Below, one piece after another: positions 8,646 through 17,387 of a DNA stretch of 64,000 bases. The notes under the pieces are model-generated. The model ran no database searches, was not told the origin of the DNA, and saw only the letters and a program-made list of their open reading frames with translations. The stretch spans positions 248,001 to 312,000 of the forward strand of contig JAKOUW010000160.1 in NCBI GenBank assembly GCA_029782365.1. The letters are read 5' to 3'. The translations under genes were made by a program, and so were the position numbers. The DNA comes from Chloroflexota bacterium (GTDB taxonomy: Bacteria > Chloroflexota > Anaerolineae > Anaerolineales > UBA4823). Within the stretch, counting starts at the first letter, position 1, and each line of letters starts with the position of its first letter.

Positions 8646-9293
8646 TCACGATTGTCGTCGAAATACGCGTCCCAGCCAGAATGCCCAAACGGGGAAGCCT
8701 ATATACGAGACCAGGAATACGATCGCACTCCCGGCCAGGAGCATGTAGTTTGACATGAAAACCCGCCAGGCTACCGCCCCGCCCGCTGCTAAAAGCATCA
8801 CCGGTTCTAAAAGGAAGGCGACCCCGGTCGCAATTCCAAGCCAGGCGAGCCGCGACGTTAGGATCCCCTGTCTTAGCCCCAAGATGTTAATCATCACCAA
8901 CCACGAGCCTACTAATGCGGTGGCGAAAACAACTGGCATGACCTCCTGTTCAAAGGTCAAAATATAAAGGCGCAAGAGAATCTGGAGCAGCACAACCCCC
9001 ATCATCCCCACCGCACCAATCAGAAAGCTGATCAGGCTTACTCGGGGGGCGAGAGCTCGCAGCGAAAAATAAAACGCAAGGGCCACAATTAACAAGAACA
9101 GCATCTGGAAGATTAGGGCAATATCGCTAACCGGACCCCAAAAATGCGGAGCCTGGGTTGTGCTCGGTGTTGATTCGAGACTAAAGAAAAAGATTAAGGA
9201 AACCAATCCCAGAATGGCAGCGATACCGCTTAAGATGGCTGCCCATCCGGCATATCGAATCTCTGTAAACCTTTTTGTTGTTGTGAAAGCCAT
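8646..9293 (-). CDS. Membrane protein, DUF4386-like
   Basis: A 215-residue protein with about six transmembrane helices. It starts RYAGWAAILSGIAAILGLVSL, a pattern seen in DUF4386-type membrane proteins; this family assignment is from recollection of the pattern and not a search. The last helix pair (GSAIVFLVSYIGFPVWAFWLGR) is also typical. Family function is unknown. It is preceded by a ribosome-binding site-like AGAGGTATCGC. Confidence 0.65.
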   Translation of the reverse strand: MAFTTTKRFTEIRYAGWAAILSGIAAILGLVSLIFFFSLESTPSTTQAPHFWGPVSDIALIFQMLFLLIVALAFYFSLRALAPRVSLISFLIGAVGMMGVVLLQILLRLYILTFEQEVMPVVFATALVGSWLVMINILGLRQGILTSRLAWLGIATGVAFLLEPVMLLAAGGAVAWRVFMSNYMLLAGSAIVFLVSYIGFPVWAFWLGRVFRRQS

Positions 9294-9326
9294 GCGATAC
9301 CTCTTTCAAAAAGTAGTTTAGTTTTT

Positions 9327-9770
9327 TTATCCTCGGACCGGTGGGACGACCCCGATCTGCTGCAGGATGCCCATCTCGTCGATCAAGGTCCAGTCCTCGG
9401 CAATTTGCCCATTTGAGATACGAGCGAAGATAATTCCCTGTACCATGACCTGTCTGCCGGTGGGCGGATTACCTAGAAACAATCCCTTATGTGTGCCGCG
9501 TAGGATCCAATGAGCGGCAAGCTTATCGCCTTCTCGAATTTCATCCTCAACAGAACAATACAGGTCGGGAAAGGCGGTGCGGAATAGGACGATCAGTCCT
9601 TTGAGTCCTTGCGGGCCATGCGGCCCGCCGGCGAAGGCGTTATGAGCGATATGATCGGAGGTCAATACTTCATCCACAACGGCCAGGTTTCCCTGGTTGA
9701 AGGCTTCCTCGAATAGCCGCCGGATTGGCGTTTGGGTTGGGTTGTCTGGCATAAGCATTCTTGTTTTCAC
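9327..9770 (-). CDS. SnoaL-like ester cyclase family protein
   Basis: A 147-residue protein of the SnoaL/NTF2-like polyketide cyclase group. Diagnostic segments are FNQGNLAVVDEVLTSDHIAHN, the FPDLYCSVEDEIREGDKLAAHW strand pair, THKGLFLGNPPTGRQVMVQGI and DEMGILQQIGV. The histidine and aspartate of the cavity used by SnoaL aldol cyclases have plausible counterparts (DH and the DWTLID region). The gene starts with GTG at 9770, overlapping the stop of the upstream membrane protein gene. The substrate is unknown. Confidence 0.82.
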   Translation of the reverse strand: MKTRMLMPDNPTQTPIRRLFEEAFNQGNLAVVDEVLTSDHIAHNAFAGGPHGPQGLKGLIVLFRTAFPDLYCSVEDEIREGDKLAAHWILRGTHKGLFLGNPPTGRQVMVQGIIFARISNGQIAEDWTLIDEMGILQQIGVVPPVRG

Positions 9771-10153
9771 CGGAGGCTTCCCCAGGCAAGGACCATTAAC
9801 ACAACCTGGATGATGCCAAACAGCGGTCCCAGGGGCAGCGCGAAACCGTACCAGAATATGGCGCTGAGGCCCAAAAGGATGATTTCCAGCACGGCGCCCT
9901 CTTTGCGAGCGCTGCCCAGCCAGTAAGCAGCCAGGAATTTCATTGCGCTGACCATGGTGTACAAGATTCCGGCAACGATCAGGCTTTCCATCCCCAGTTT
10001 CTCAAATGGGCCACCAAGTAGTCGAATGCCGCCCAGGGTGGGCAGCCGTCCGTTTATGAAGGCAAAGTACAGGGTTGGAATCAAGCCAACAACCCACATA
10101 AAGCCATCGAAGGCGGCAACAATAGATAGGACAGTTGTTATTGAGCTGCTCAT
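9767..10153 (-). CDS. Small membrane protein, unknown function
   Basis: A 128-residue protein with about four hydrophobic helices and a short charged loop (GSARKEG). No motif is recognised. It is coupled by a four-base overlap to the SnoaL-like gene. A GGTGG sequence precedes the ATG at 10153. Confidence 0.65.
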   Translation of the reverse strand: MSSSITTVLSIVAAFDGFMWVVGLIPTLYFAFINGRLPTLGGIRLLGGPFEKLGMESLIVAGILYTMVSAMKFLAAYWLGSARKEGAVLEIILLGLSAIFWYGFALPLGPLFGIIQVVLMVLAWGSLR

Positions 10154-10190
10154 CTCGATACCACCATGGATGCCTCCTTCAATTCGATCC

Positions 10191-10628
10191 TCATGCCCGG
10201 CTTTCCAGCATGTTTTTCAGAATGATAAAATTCGCCACCATTTCCCTCTGCAGGTTGGCTGAAATCAGGGGTTCTGCCAGGCTGAAGAACCCCTTTGGCT
10301 GCATCGCAATCGTCGAGGTGAGTTTCATCCCATTTTCTGCGGGTTCGAAACGATAAGACGCCTCCAGCGGTATGGGTCCAGATATTGTTCTGAAGGCTAC
10401 TTTGGTGTGCGGGGTAAATTCGGTGATTTCATTGCTCGCCTCCAGCTTGCGACCTAAAAAGGTGCGGGCAAAGGTATATTGTGTTCCGACCCCTACCGGA
10501 CTCGAAGTGATCTGGCGCACCTCCATCAACCCAGACTGCCATTCGGCCGAATGGGCGAGGTTGCTCACATAATTGAACACTTCATCAATAGATCGATTAA
10601 TGATGATGCTTTTCTCTACGTTGATCAT
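10191..10628 (-). CDS. SRPBCC (START/Bet v 1-like) ligand-binding protein
   Basis: A 145-residue helix-grip protein, the polyketide cyclase/dehydrase and lipid transport superfamily. It begins VEKSIIINRSIDEVFNYVSNLAHSAEWQSGLMEVRQ, the usual strand-helix pattern. The ARTFLGRKLEASNEITEF strands and a C-terminal long helix ending in ILKNMLE follow. Such proteins enclose a hydrophobic ligand. Two SnoaL-like proteins in the same operon also have ligand-binding cone folds, which suggests one pathway for a hydrophobic compound, but no substrate can be named. Confidence 0.85.
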   Translation of the reverse strand: MINVEKSIIINRSIDEVFNYVSNLAHSAEWQSGLMEVRQITSSPVGVGTQYTFARTFLGRKLEASNEITEFTPHTKVAFRTISGPIPLEASYRFEPAENGMKLTSTIAMQPKGFFSLAEPLISANLQREMVANFIILKNMLESRA

Positions 10629-10641
10629 GAGATTTTTCCTC

Positions 10642-10995
10642 TTAGCGATTGGTCGAGAAGAAATCTTTAATCGTCAGGAGCAGCCCCACAGCGAACACGG
10701 CGGCACCGCCGAAATAATAGGGGGCAAATTCCGGGATATATAATCCCGTCAATGCCATGCTGGTCGGGAGGATCCAGGTAGACCACCAGGCCCATTTTTG
10801 GCCTCGGCGGAATGGAATCAACAAGACCAGGAAGCCATACAGGTTGAAGGCAGTATAGGGGGTGAAAAAGGCCGCTCCTTTGTCAACGAAGATCATCACC
10901 AGATAGCTTATCGTTGCGAGCGCGGCCGACGTAAGTATGATGATCCATGCGATTTTGAAGCGGGCCGTTAAGGCTGGAAATGTGCTGGTGGTCAT
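10642..10995 (-). CDS. Small membrane protein, first gene of the cargo operon
   Basis: A 117-residue protein with about four transmembrane helices. RRGQKWAWWSTWILP parallels a segment in the 167-residue protein at 7506-8009, so they are related. AGGAGC lies 5 bases before the ATG at 10995. It is the promoter-proximal gene behind the TTGTCA/TATATT promoter at 11024-11052. Function is unknown. Confidence 0.72.
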   Translation of the reverse strand: MTTSTFPALTARFKIAWIIILTSAALATISYLVMIFVDKGAAFFTPYTAFNLYGFLVLLIPFRRGQKWAWWSTWILPTSMALTGLYIPEFAPYYFGGAAVFAVGLLLTIKDFFSTNR

Positions 10996-11023
10996 CGAGA
11001 GCTCCTTTCTGAATGCAACACGA

Positions 11024-11052
11024 AATATAAAGAGATAGTGATATTATGACAA
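11024..11052 (-). promoter_or_regulatory. Sigma-70-type promoter of the cargo operon
   Basis: On the minus strand, TTGTCA (11052-11047) and TATATT (11029-11024) are separated by exactly 17 bases. The predicted start is about 11017, leaving a leader of about 22 bases that contains the ribosome-binding site. The 195-base gap between the regulator gene and this operon is otherwise AT-rich and non-coding, so LuxR-type regulator sites could lie upstream at 11053-11190. No clear palindrome stood out there. Confidence 0.7.
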
Positions 11053-11190
11053 ATTAGATAGTATTTATCATGGGTAAAAACACGTAATCGAACACGTATT
11101 AAATACCGCTACCGTATGGAATCGTCCATCAGGGTACAATATTGGTTTGTTATGTATAAAAGGGACTTTTCGAGGGAGATCGATTGGCAG

Positions 11191-13662
11191 CTATCCAGAG
11201 GTCTGTGTCACGCCACGTTTCATGAACCAGCGCACAATTTGGGAGCGGCTGGTCAACCCAAGCTTGGATAAGATGTTGCCGATATGCTTCTCTACGGTGC
11301 GAGGGCTGATGACGAGCCGGCCGGCAATCTCGCGGTTCGAGCTGCCTTTGGCGATCAACTCAGCGATTTCCTGCTCACGCGACGTTAAGCCTTCTGAGAT
11401 TGCTACAGACGCCGGCGCAACTTCGGGACTTAGCGGGAGATTTCGAGCATATTCAATGGCTTGCTCAAGAGACATGGCGCGCCCGGCTGCCTGTTCACTC
11501 TGGAACTCAGCTTCTGGCAGCCTGGCGCGAGCCTGGTCGAGGTACCGGTCAACTTCCATGCGTTTTGCAGGCCACACCGATCCGGCCCGCTGCCCACGGA
11601 TCGCCTCGGCTGCGGCGAATAAACGCGTTCCCGCAGTGGGCATTCCACCCACGATCGCGGCTGCCGCCAAACCGTTCAGGCTTTCCGCCATTCCTGGCCT
11701 GTTCAACTCTGCCTGGTGCAGTGACAGGCTTTCAAGGAACAGGGCGCGGGCGCGCTCGATATCACCCAGGTGCAAACAGGCGCGGCCCAGGTTTCGCACA
11801 ATCGCCGCCAGATCGTGCTGTGCGCCAAGCTCGCGCAGCAATGCCACACCCTTTTCATAGGCGTTGGCAGCCTCGGCGAAGTTTCCCTGATAGCGCGCCA
11901 GATCGCCAAATGAATTGAATGCATGCGCCATCCGGAAGGCATCTCCGTCCTCCCGGGCCAGCGCCAGGCCTTCATCCAGCGCAGCCCGGGCGGCATCATA
12001 GGCGCCTAGCTCAAGCGCCACATCTCCATGGGCCAGCAGGCCCATGCCCAGGAAGAATGAAGGTTTAGGGGAGGCGCGCAGCAGTTGGATAACGCGTTCT
12101 CCATGCTTGAAAGCAGTCTGGTAATCGCCCGCCATTCTTGCCGCAGAATCCAGGCCACTCAGGGCAAGGATAAGGACCGGGTTGCCCTCATCCCCGGCTC
12201 CCTCGGCTAAGGTAGCCGCTTCTTTCCCATAGGCGGAGGACGCTGATGTGTTGCCTAAGAACATAGCCATGAAACTGGCATAGACCAGGGCCTGAGCGCG
12301 GACGATCAGAGGCAAGCTGTCATCTGTCCAAGCTAATAAACGCTCGATCCAGGCCATTCCCTCAGGAATATAGCCGCGGATCTCCCAAAACCTGGCAATG
12401 TCTATGGCAATCCGCAACCCCGTTTCAATCTGGCCGCTTTCCAGCGCCCAGGCCAGGGCGGCGCGGAAATTATCTTTTTCCTCTTCCAGCCAGTTTAGCC
12501 AGAGCTGCTGGTAAGCCCCGACCAGTTTTGGCGCAGCTTCCTCTGCCCGCGTGAGTATCAGGGTCAAATGGCGGTCACGCCAGGTTGCTGCTTCGCCAGC
12601 CTGATCCAGTTTCTCCAACAGGTATTCACGGATGGTTTCCAGCAGGCGATAGCGCACCTGGGCTCGCCCGGCGGTATCTGCTACCACCAATGATTTATTA
12701 ACCAGCGAAGTGATCAAGTCGAGGATCGATTCTTCAGGAGGCAGCTCGCCAGAATAAAGGGCTTCGAACAGTTCCAGGCTGCAGCCGGCTTCGAAAACGG
12801 AAATACGGCGCAACAAGGCTTGTTCTTCAACCTTCAACAGGTCATAGCTCCAATCGATGGCCGCGCGCAGGGTGTGGTGTCGCGGATCAATGCCTCTCCG
12901 CATTCCTGAGGTGAGCAGGGTAAACCGGTCTTCCAAACGCTCAGCAATTTGTTGAACAGTCAGAACGTTCGCCCGCGCCCCAGCCAGCTCGAGCGCCAGG
13001 GGCAAACCATCTAACCGCCGGCAAATCTCAACGACGGATTGAGCATTTTCAGGGGTAAGGTTGAAATCTGGCGAGATGGCACGTACCCTCTCAACAAATA
13101 GGCGAACCGCTTCATAATCCATTAAAACTTGAATATGGGAGGCACCACGTTTTACTGATAATGCCTCATCCTTTGGATCCGGCCTGCTCAATCCGGATAC
13201 CGGGTAGATCATTTCTCCGGGTATGGCCAGCGCCTCACGACTGGTCGCCAGGATGCGCAGCTCAGGCGCCTGGGATAACAACTCGCGTGCGAAGTGTGCG
13301 CAGGCATCGCTTAAATGCTCGCAATTATCCAGGACGAGCATTAGCTGCCTGGTGCGCAGAAAAAACAGCAGGGATTCCATAACCGGCTGATCGGCGGGTG
13401 GATGCAAGCCAAGTGTATGGGCTACGAGCTGCGGGATGAGTTCTGGTTCGTGCAGTGGAGCCAGTTCTACAAACCAGACCCCATCTGCAAAGGTATTGCT
13501 CAACCCATTGGCAACCTGAATGGCCAGCCGCGTCTTGCCGCTCCCGCCCACACCGGTGAGCGTAACGAGGCGCGCACTGCCTGCCAGGCACTGGATATCG
13601 GATATTTCGCGCTCGCGCCCGATGAAACTCGTTAACTGAACAGGAAAATTCAATAATCCCAT
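11191..13662 (-). CDS. LuxR-family regulator with NTPase and TPR-like domains
   Basis: An 823-residue signal-transduction ATPase of the LAL/STAND type. The N-terminus holds an NB-ARC-like ATPase: Walker A GVGGSGKT at residues 37-44, Walker B-like LMLVLDNCEHL, and the arginine motif ILATSRE. A winged-helix region follows (LLRRISVFEAGCSLE). The middle is a long alpha-helical, TPR-like array (about 400-720). The last 65 residues are a LuxR helix-turn-helix (LTSREQEIAELIAKGSSNREIA). Such proteins integrate a ligand or partner signal through ATP-dependent oligomerisation. It lies immediately upstream of, and on the same strand as, the ten-gene operon, so it is the likely regulator. The ATG at 13662 begins MGLLNFPVQLTSFIGRE, the usual start of this family. 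Confidence 0.9.
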   Translation of the reverse strand: MGLLNFPVQLTSFIGREREISDIQCLAGSARLVTLTGVGGSGKTRLAIQVANGLSNTFADGVWFVELAPLHEPELIPQLVAHTLGLHPPADQPVMESLLFFLRTRQLMLVLDNCEHLSDACAHFARELLSQAPELRILATSREALAIPGEMIYPVSGLSRPDPKDEALSVKRGASHIQVLMDYEAVRLFVERVRAISPDFNLTPENAQSVVEICRRLDGLPLALELAGARANVLTVQQIAERLEDRFTLLTSGMRRGIDPRHHTLRAAIDWSYDLLKVEEQALLRRISVFEAGCSLELFEALYSGELPPEESILDLITSLVNKSLVVADTAGRAQVRYRLLETIREYLLEKLDQAGEAATWRDRHLTLILTRAEEAAPKLVGAYQQLWLNWLEEEKDNFRAALAWALESGQIETGLRIAIDIARFWEIRGYIPEGMAWIERLLAWTDDSLPLIVRAQALVYASFMAMFLGNTSASSAYGKEAATLAEGAGDEGNPVLILALSGLDSAARMAGDYQTAFKHGERVIQLLRASPKPSFFLGMGLLAHGDVALELGAYDAARAALDEGLALAREDGDAFRMAHAFNSFGDLARYQGNFAEAANAYEKGVALLRELGAQHDLAAIVRNLGRACLHLGDIERARALFLESLSLHQAELNRPGMAESLNGLAAAAIVGGMPTAGTRLFAAAEAIRGQRAGSVWPAKRMEVDRYLDQARARLPEAEFQSEQAAGRAMSLEQAIEYARNLPLSPEVAPASVAISEGLTSREQEIAELIAKGSSNREIAGRLVISPRTVEKHIGNILSKLGLTSRSQIVRWFMKRGVTQTSG

Positions 13663-13749
13663 ATCGCTCGACGGACAATCTCACTGAAAAATAGTGACCA
13701 AATCTATCCAATATCTATTTTATCCGATTTTCAACATTTTTTCTCTATA

Positions 13750-13929
13750 AACCCTGACCCACAAAGAGATGGGCTTCCTGGAGATGATATAACCCCTTCC
13801 CAGGAGCAGGAAACCTTACCGGCCTGCCCCGTGGTGGTTTTACACGGGGACTGGCTTCCGAAGAGCCTGAACGAATGGCTGGCGCGTATCAACCAGCGCT
13901 ACCTGGCTCTTACCAACGACACCGGCTAA
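13750..13929 (+). pseudogene. Start-less copy of the 70-aa gene (copy B)
   Basis: The frame reads NPDPQRDGLPGDDITPSQEQ, then LPKSLNEWLARINQRYLAL, closely matching the protein at 4753-4965, including blocks of near-identical DNA. A 27-base insertion separates the two conserved parts. The first nine or so codons of copy A have no counterpart and no ATG or GTG with a ribosome-binding site precedes it, although the frame stays open. It is therefore a 5'-truncated relic, or it uses a start I cannot see. The rest of 13663-14029 contains only the regulator's upstream region and the ribosome-binding site of the recombinase. Confidence 0.6.
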
Positions 13930-14029
13930 TCACTCAAATGCTGCTCCGGACTGGAGGTGGCAATGGATTATCTCGCTTAGTATTTTCATTTACCCCACAA
14001 CTCAACTTCAAACAAAAGGGAAAAACAAA

Positions 14030-15694
14030 ATGAACAGATTTAGCAAGAAAGAAGATTCTTCACCGCTCCCTGGGGCAGCCTACATCCGTTACTCGTCCGA
14101 GATGCAAAGCGACTCGTTCAGCCTGGATGCCCAACTGCGCCAGATCAAGGAGCAAGCCGCACGAGACGGCGTTGAAATCGTCAAGGTGTTCTCCGATCCG
14201 GCCCAATCGGCTTACCGCAAGAAATTCCGGCCAGGGATCAACGCCATGCGTGATGCGGCCCGCCAGGGTGATTTCAAGATTTTGTACGTTCACAAGGTGG
14301 ACCGCCTGGCACGCCGGCTGGAATGGGCTTTAGAGATTGTTCATGAGCTGCAATCTTTGGACATCAACTTCAAGGCCGTCCAGCAGCCTTTCGACTTAAC
14401 CACTCCAGAAGGCAAACTGCTTTTCCACATGATCAGCTCCCTTGGGGAATTCTTTTCCGATAACCTCTCCAAGGAAACTAATAAGGGTAAATTAGAGAGA
14501 TCATTGCAAGGTTTTCACAATGGCGCCGTTCCCTGGGGTTACACCAGTCAACTTCAAGGCAATCGTAAGGTAGGCGTTCCTGATCCTGAAAGGGCTCCGA
14601 TTGTGTTGGCGCTGTATGAGCGTTATGCTACCGGAAAGTATTCGGATATGGAGCTGACCGAATGGATGAACGATCAAAATTTGCGAACCAGCCGTGGTCA
14701 TCCCTTCGGCAAAGATACTGTGCGGGATATGCTTTGTAACGCCTATTATAAGGGCAAGATATATTACCGCGGTATGACCGTGCGGCCTAAGGGTGTCAGT
14801 TTTCGTTCTACGCCTCCACAAATTGCTGAAGGCCATCATGTAGCAATCGTGAGTGAGGAACTGTGGCAGCAAGTCCAGGCTGCCCGCGCCAGCCGTCGTG
14901 CGGCATGGGATACAAACCAAAAAACAGTTCGAATCAACTTGCTACAGGGATTGGTCGTTTGTGCTCGTTGTGGCCGACGTCTCAGAATACAGACACCGAA
15001 AAATAGTCCAACCTATTATCGAGAAGATTCCCATTTGCGCGGTTATAGGGACTGTGCGGATATCAGTCGGTGTGTTCGAGCCGAATCGATCGACGCCCAG
15101 GTCAGTGAGGTGATCCAATCCCTTAAACTTCCCGACAATTGGGGAGACTCGGTCCGGAGGTTGTGTCAAGAACAACGCGAGGGGCCTGATCCGGAAACCG
15201 AACGAAAAGAAACTCGGACGATGCTCCGTCTAATACGAGAGAATTACGAACGAGGACTGTATGAAGGGGAAGAGTACCAATACTGGCAGAAGGTCAACAG
15301 CTTGAAAGAAAAGCTAGACTTGCTCAACAGGATACCCGAACCAGCCATTGAACGAGCGGCAAGGACATTGCTCGATTTGCGCGAGAGCTGGGAATGGGCG
15401 ACCAAAGAGGAGCGCAAAGAACTGGCGCGCATGATGATCCAGGAAGTTGGCGTCGATGTGGCTGCGAAACGCGTGATATGGATAAAAGCTCGCCCTGATT
15501 TTGAGGTGCTCTTCCAGCTTTTGGATAAGTTACGAGTCGACGAGCAGCGGCGCTTCTGGATTGAGCAACCTTCTGAAGCAAATAAGAACATAAGTGACAC
15601 CAGGGAAGATTTAGGACAAGATGGTATGGAAGTCAAAACTTCTGCCGATTTGTCCCACAATACCTTGACAAGAGTCGAGGAGTACGTAAAATGA
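14030..15694 (+). CDS. Large serine recombinase (site-specific integrase)
   Basis: A 554-residue integrase or excisionase. The N-terminal resolvase domain has YIRYSSEMQ with catalytic Ser22, and the arginines of the VDRLARRLE motif. The Recombinase domain starts at about 165 (GAVPWGYTS). A zinc-ribbon with CARCGRRL follows at about 309 and a coiled-coil (KVNSLKEKLDLLNRI) near residue 430. This is the domain order of phage and ICE large serine integrases. AAAGGG lies 9 bases before the ATG. It reads towards tRNA-Ser, 132 bases away, so it is probably the integrase of the element occupying the left part of the window. Catalytic residues look intact. Confidence 0.93.
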   Translation: MNRFSKKEDSSPLPGAAYIRYSSEMQSDSFSLDAQLRQIKEQAARDGVEIVKVFSDPAQSAYRKKFRPGINAMRDAARQGDFKILYVHKVDRLARRLEWALEIVHELQSLDINFKAVQQPFDLTTPEGKLLFHMISSLGEFFSDNLSKETNKGKLERSLQGFHNGAVPWGYTSQLQGNRKVGVPDPERAPIVLALYERYATGKYSDMELTEWMNDQNLRTSRGHPFGKDTVRDMLCNAYYKGKIYYRGMTVRPKGVSFRSTPPQIAEGHHVAIVSEELWQQVQAARASRRAAWDTNQKTVRINLLQGLVVCARCGRRLRIQTPKNSPTYYREDSHLRGYRDCADISRCVRAESIDAQVSEVIQSLKLPDNWGDSVRRLCQEQREGPDPETERKETRTMLRLIRENYERGLYEGEEYQYWQKVNSLKEKLDLLNRIPEPAIERAARTLLDLRESWEWATKEERKELARMMIQEVGVDVAAKRVIWIKARPDFEVLFQLLDKLRVDEQRRFWIEQPSEANKNISDTREDLGQDGMEVKTSADLSHNTLTRVEEYVK

Positions 15695-15714
15695 AGGATA
15701 AGCGCTTAAAAAGT

Positions 15715-15744
15715 GAGATCGCCCAGCGGACACTGAGCGATCTC
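15715..15744. repeat. Inverted repeat between recombinase and tRNA-Ser
   Basis: GAGATCGC (15715-15722) and GCGATCTC (15737-15744) form a perfect 8-bp inverted repeat around a 14-base loop, 20 bases after the recombinase stop codon. There is no T-run, so it is a poor terminator. Recombinase binding or part of an attachment site is possible, since att sites often lie beside the integrase gene. The rest of 15695-15826 shows nothing recognisable. Confidence 0.5.
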
Positions 15745-15826
15745 TGGCGCAAACCTTCAGCACATTGACATTTGTCTTTCACTAGCATTGCTGCCGGCGA
15801 TATTGCTCTGAAAGTTATACGCTTAG

Positions 15827-15913
15827 CGGAGAGGGTGGGATTTGAACCCACGTACCCTTGCGGGTAACACGCTCTCCAGGCGTGCGCGCTAGGCCGAACT
15901 ACGCGACCTCTCC
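15827..15913 (-). tRNA. tRNA-Ser (anticodon GGA)
   Basis: An 87-base type II tRNA. The acceptor arm GGAGAGG pairs with CCTCTCC. The anticodon loop is CTGGAGA within a CACGC/GCGTG stem, giving anticodon GGA. The long variable arm is TACCCGCAAGGGTA, typical of serine. The T-arm has GTGGG-TTCAAAT-CCCAC. The discriminator base is G and CCA is not encoded. The 3' end faces the serine recombinase gene, so it is a plausible integration site. Confidence 0.96.
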
Positions 15914-15952
15914 ATATGAAATGCTTGCAGGGGTCTATCCGCAAGCGCAGGG

Positions 15953-15961
15953 ATTATACCA
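15953..15961 (-). promoter_or_regulatory. Promoter of tRNA-Ser (extended -10)
   Basis: On the minus strand the sequence reads TGGTATAAT, an extended -10 box, ending about 40 bases before the 5' end of the tRNA. No good -35 box is visible. It lies just past the stop codon of the GH1 gene at 15982. Confidence 0.6.
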
Positions 15962-15981
15962 CAGGTGTATCGAAAAAACGT

Positions 15982-17307
15982 TTAATTTGGAAACAGCCTG
16001 GCGAACACTTTGGGCGCATAGCGGGCGACCATGTCAGCGCTCAGGCCGTTTTCCTGGCAGATTTCGCCGTAAAAAGCGGCGCTCGGGCGTTTGCGCCGCG
16101 CCTGGGTCTCTGGGTCCACTTCCCACAGGCCGAAGCGCTGTGTCCAGCCGCGCTCCCATTCAAAGTTGTCCATCAGCGACCAATGATAGTAACCCGTGAT
16201 CGGGAAGTTGAAATTGATCGCTCGCCAGACCTGGTGGATGTGTTGGGCCAGGTAAGAGGGCCTCATCGCATCATCGCTGTCTTCAACCCCATTTTCGGTG
16301 ATGATGATCGGCAGGTTGAACGAATTCGCCCAGCGAATCGCTTCGTAAAAGCCTTCCGGTTCGTTGGCAATATACTTGGTTTTGCTCAGCTCAGCGTCTT
16401 TGCGAAAATAGCGGTGACCAAACAGGGCGCTGGCATAGCGCAGGTCGAAGGAGATGTAATCACGCGTGTAGTAGTTCAGACCGATAAAATCCTGCGTACC
16501 CCGGGCTTCCGGCAGGCGCGTGTTCCCCAGAGGAGTGCGCATCACTCCATCCACCAGCGCGCCGGAAAAAACCCTGTTGTAGATGGAAGATTGCATATTT
16601 GCCACCATGCGGTCCAGCGGAGACCAGCCCGCTGCAGGCAGAATGCTGCGGTAGTTGATGGCTGTGCCCACCTGGGCCTCCGGCTGCAGGTTGTGGATGA
16701 TATGGTAAGCGGCGGAATGACCACGCACCAGGTTTGCCAACACCCGCAGCGCGGTCTGGATGTCGTGTTTGCCAGGCGGGAACACACCTTCAACGTACCC
16801 TTCAACTGCATACACATTGGGTTCATTGATCGTGCACCAGGTGGTGACATAATCTTTGAAAGTCTCGACGACTTTTTGGGTGAATTTTTCGAAGGCTTGG
16901 ATGGCTACTGGGTTTTCCCAGCCACCGCGTTCTTCCAGCCATAGTGGGTTGGTGAAATGATGCAGTGTCACCATAGGCTGGAGGCCGCGTTCTTTCAGCC
17001 CGCGGAAGATTTCCAGGTAGCGGTCCAGGGCAACTTCGCTCCAGCGGTCCGGTGCGGGCTGGATGCGGCTCCATTCCACAGACAATCGATGAGCATTTTG
17101 TCCGCCTTCTGCCGCCCGATCCAGATCCTCACGCCAGCGCCCACCCCACCAATCGCAGGCCACGCCAGATTTAGACCGATCGATTATATGACCAGGCACT
17201 TCTTCCCAGGCTGTCCAGTTGTTCGTGTTGCCCCCTTCCACCTGATGGGATGATGTGGCTGAACCCCATAAAAACCCGCGCGGAAAATTATAAACTGCTT
17301 GGGCCAT
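15982..17307 (-). CDS. Glycoside hydrolase family 1 beta-glucosidase/beta-glycosidase
   Basis: A 441-residue cytosolic retaining glycosidase. The N-terminus FPRGFLWGSATSSHQVEGG is the family signature. The acid/base glutamate is E162 in TINEPN, and the nucleophile is E337 in IITENG. The sugar-binding residues RLSVEWSRI, HHFTNPLW and the final FEWERGW are present. The length matches the family. AAGGAGAGG lies just before the ATG. It is transcribed divergently from the thiolase operon. The exact sugar cannot be deduced; broad beta-glucosidase or beta-galactosidase activity is typical. Confidence 0.94.
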   Translation of the reverse strand: MAQAVYNFPRGFLWGSATSSHQVEGGNTNNWTAWEEVPGHIIDRSKSGVACDWWGGRWREDLDRAAEGGQNAHRLSVEWSRIQPAPDRWSEVALDRYLEIFRGLKERGLQPMVTLHHFTNPLWLEERGGWENPVAIQAFEKFTQKVVETFKDYVTTWCTINEPNVYAVEGYVEGVFPPGKHDIQTALRVLANLVRGHSAAYHIIHNLQPEAQVGTAINYRSILPAAGWSPLDRMVANMQSSIYNRVFSGALVDGVMRTPLGNTRLPEARGTQDFIGLNYYTRDYISFDLRYASALFGHRYFRKDAELSKTKYIANEPEGFYEAIRWANSFNLPIIITENGVEDSDDAMRPSYLAQHIHQVWRAINFNFPITGYYHWSLMDNFEWERGWTQRFGLWEVDPETQARRKRPSAAFYGEICQENGLSADMVARYAPKVFARLFPN

Positions 17308-17387
17308 AACCTCTCCTTATTGGTTAGAATGTCCTCTGCTTGATTCTACCATTGGATGTGGTATGCTTATGAAGAACAGGAGCTGGC

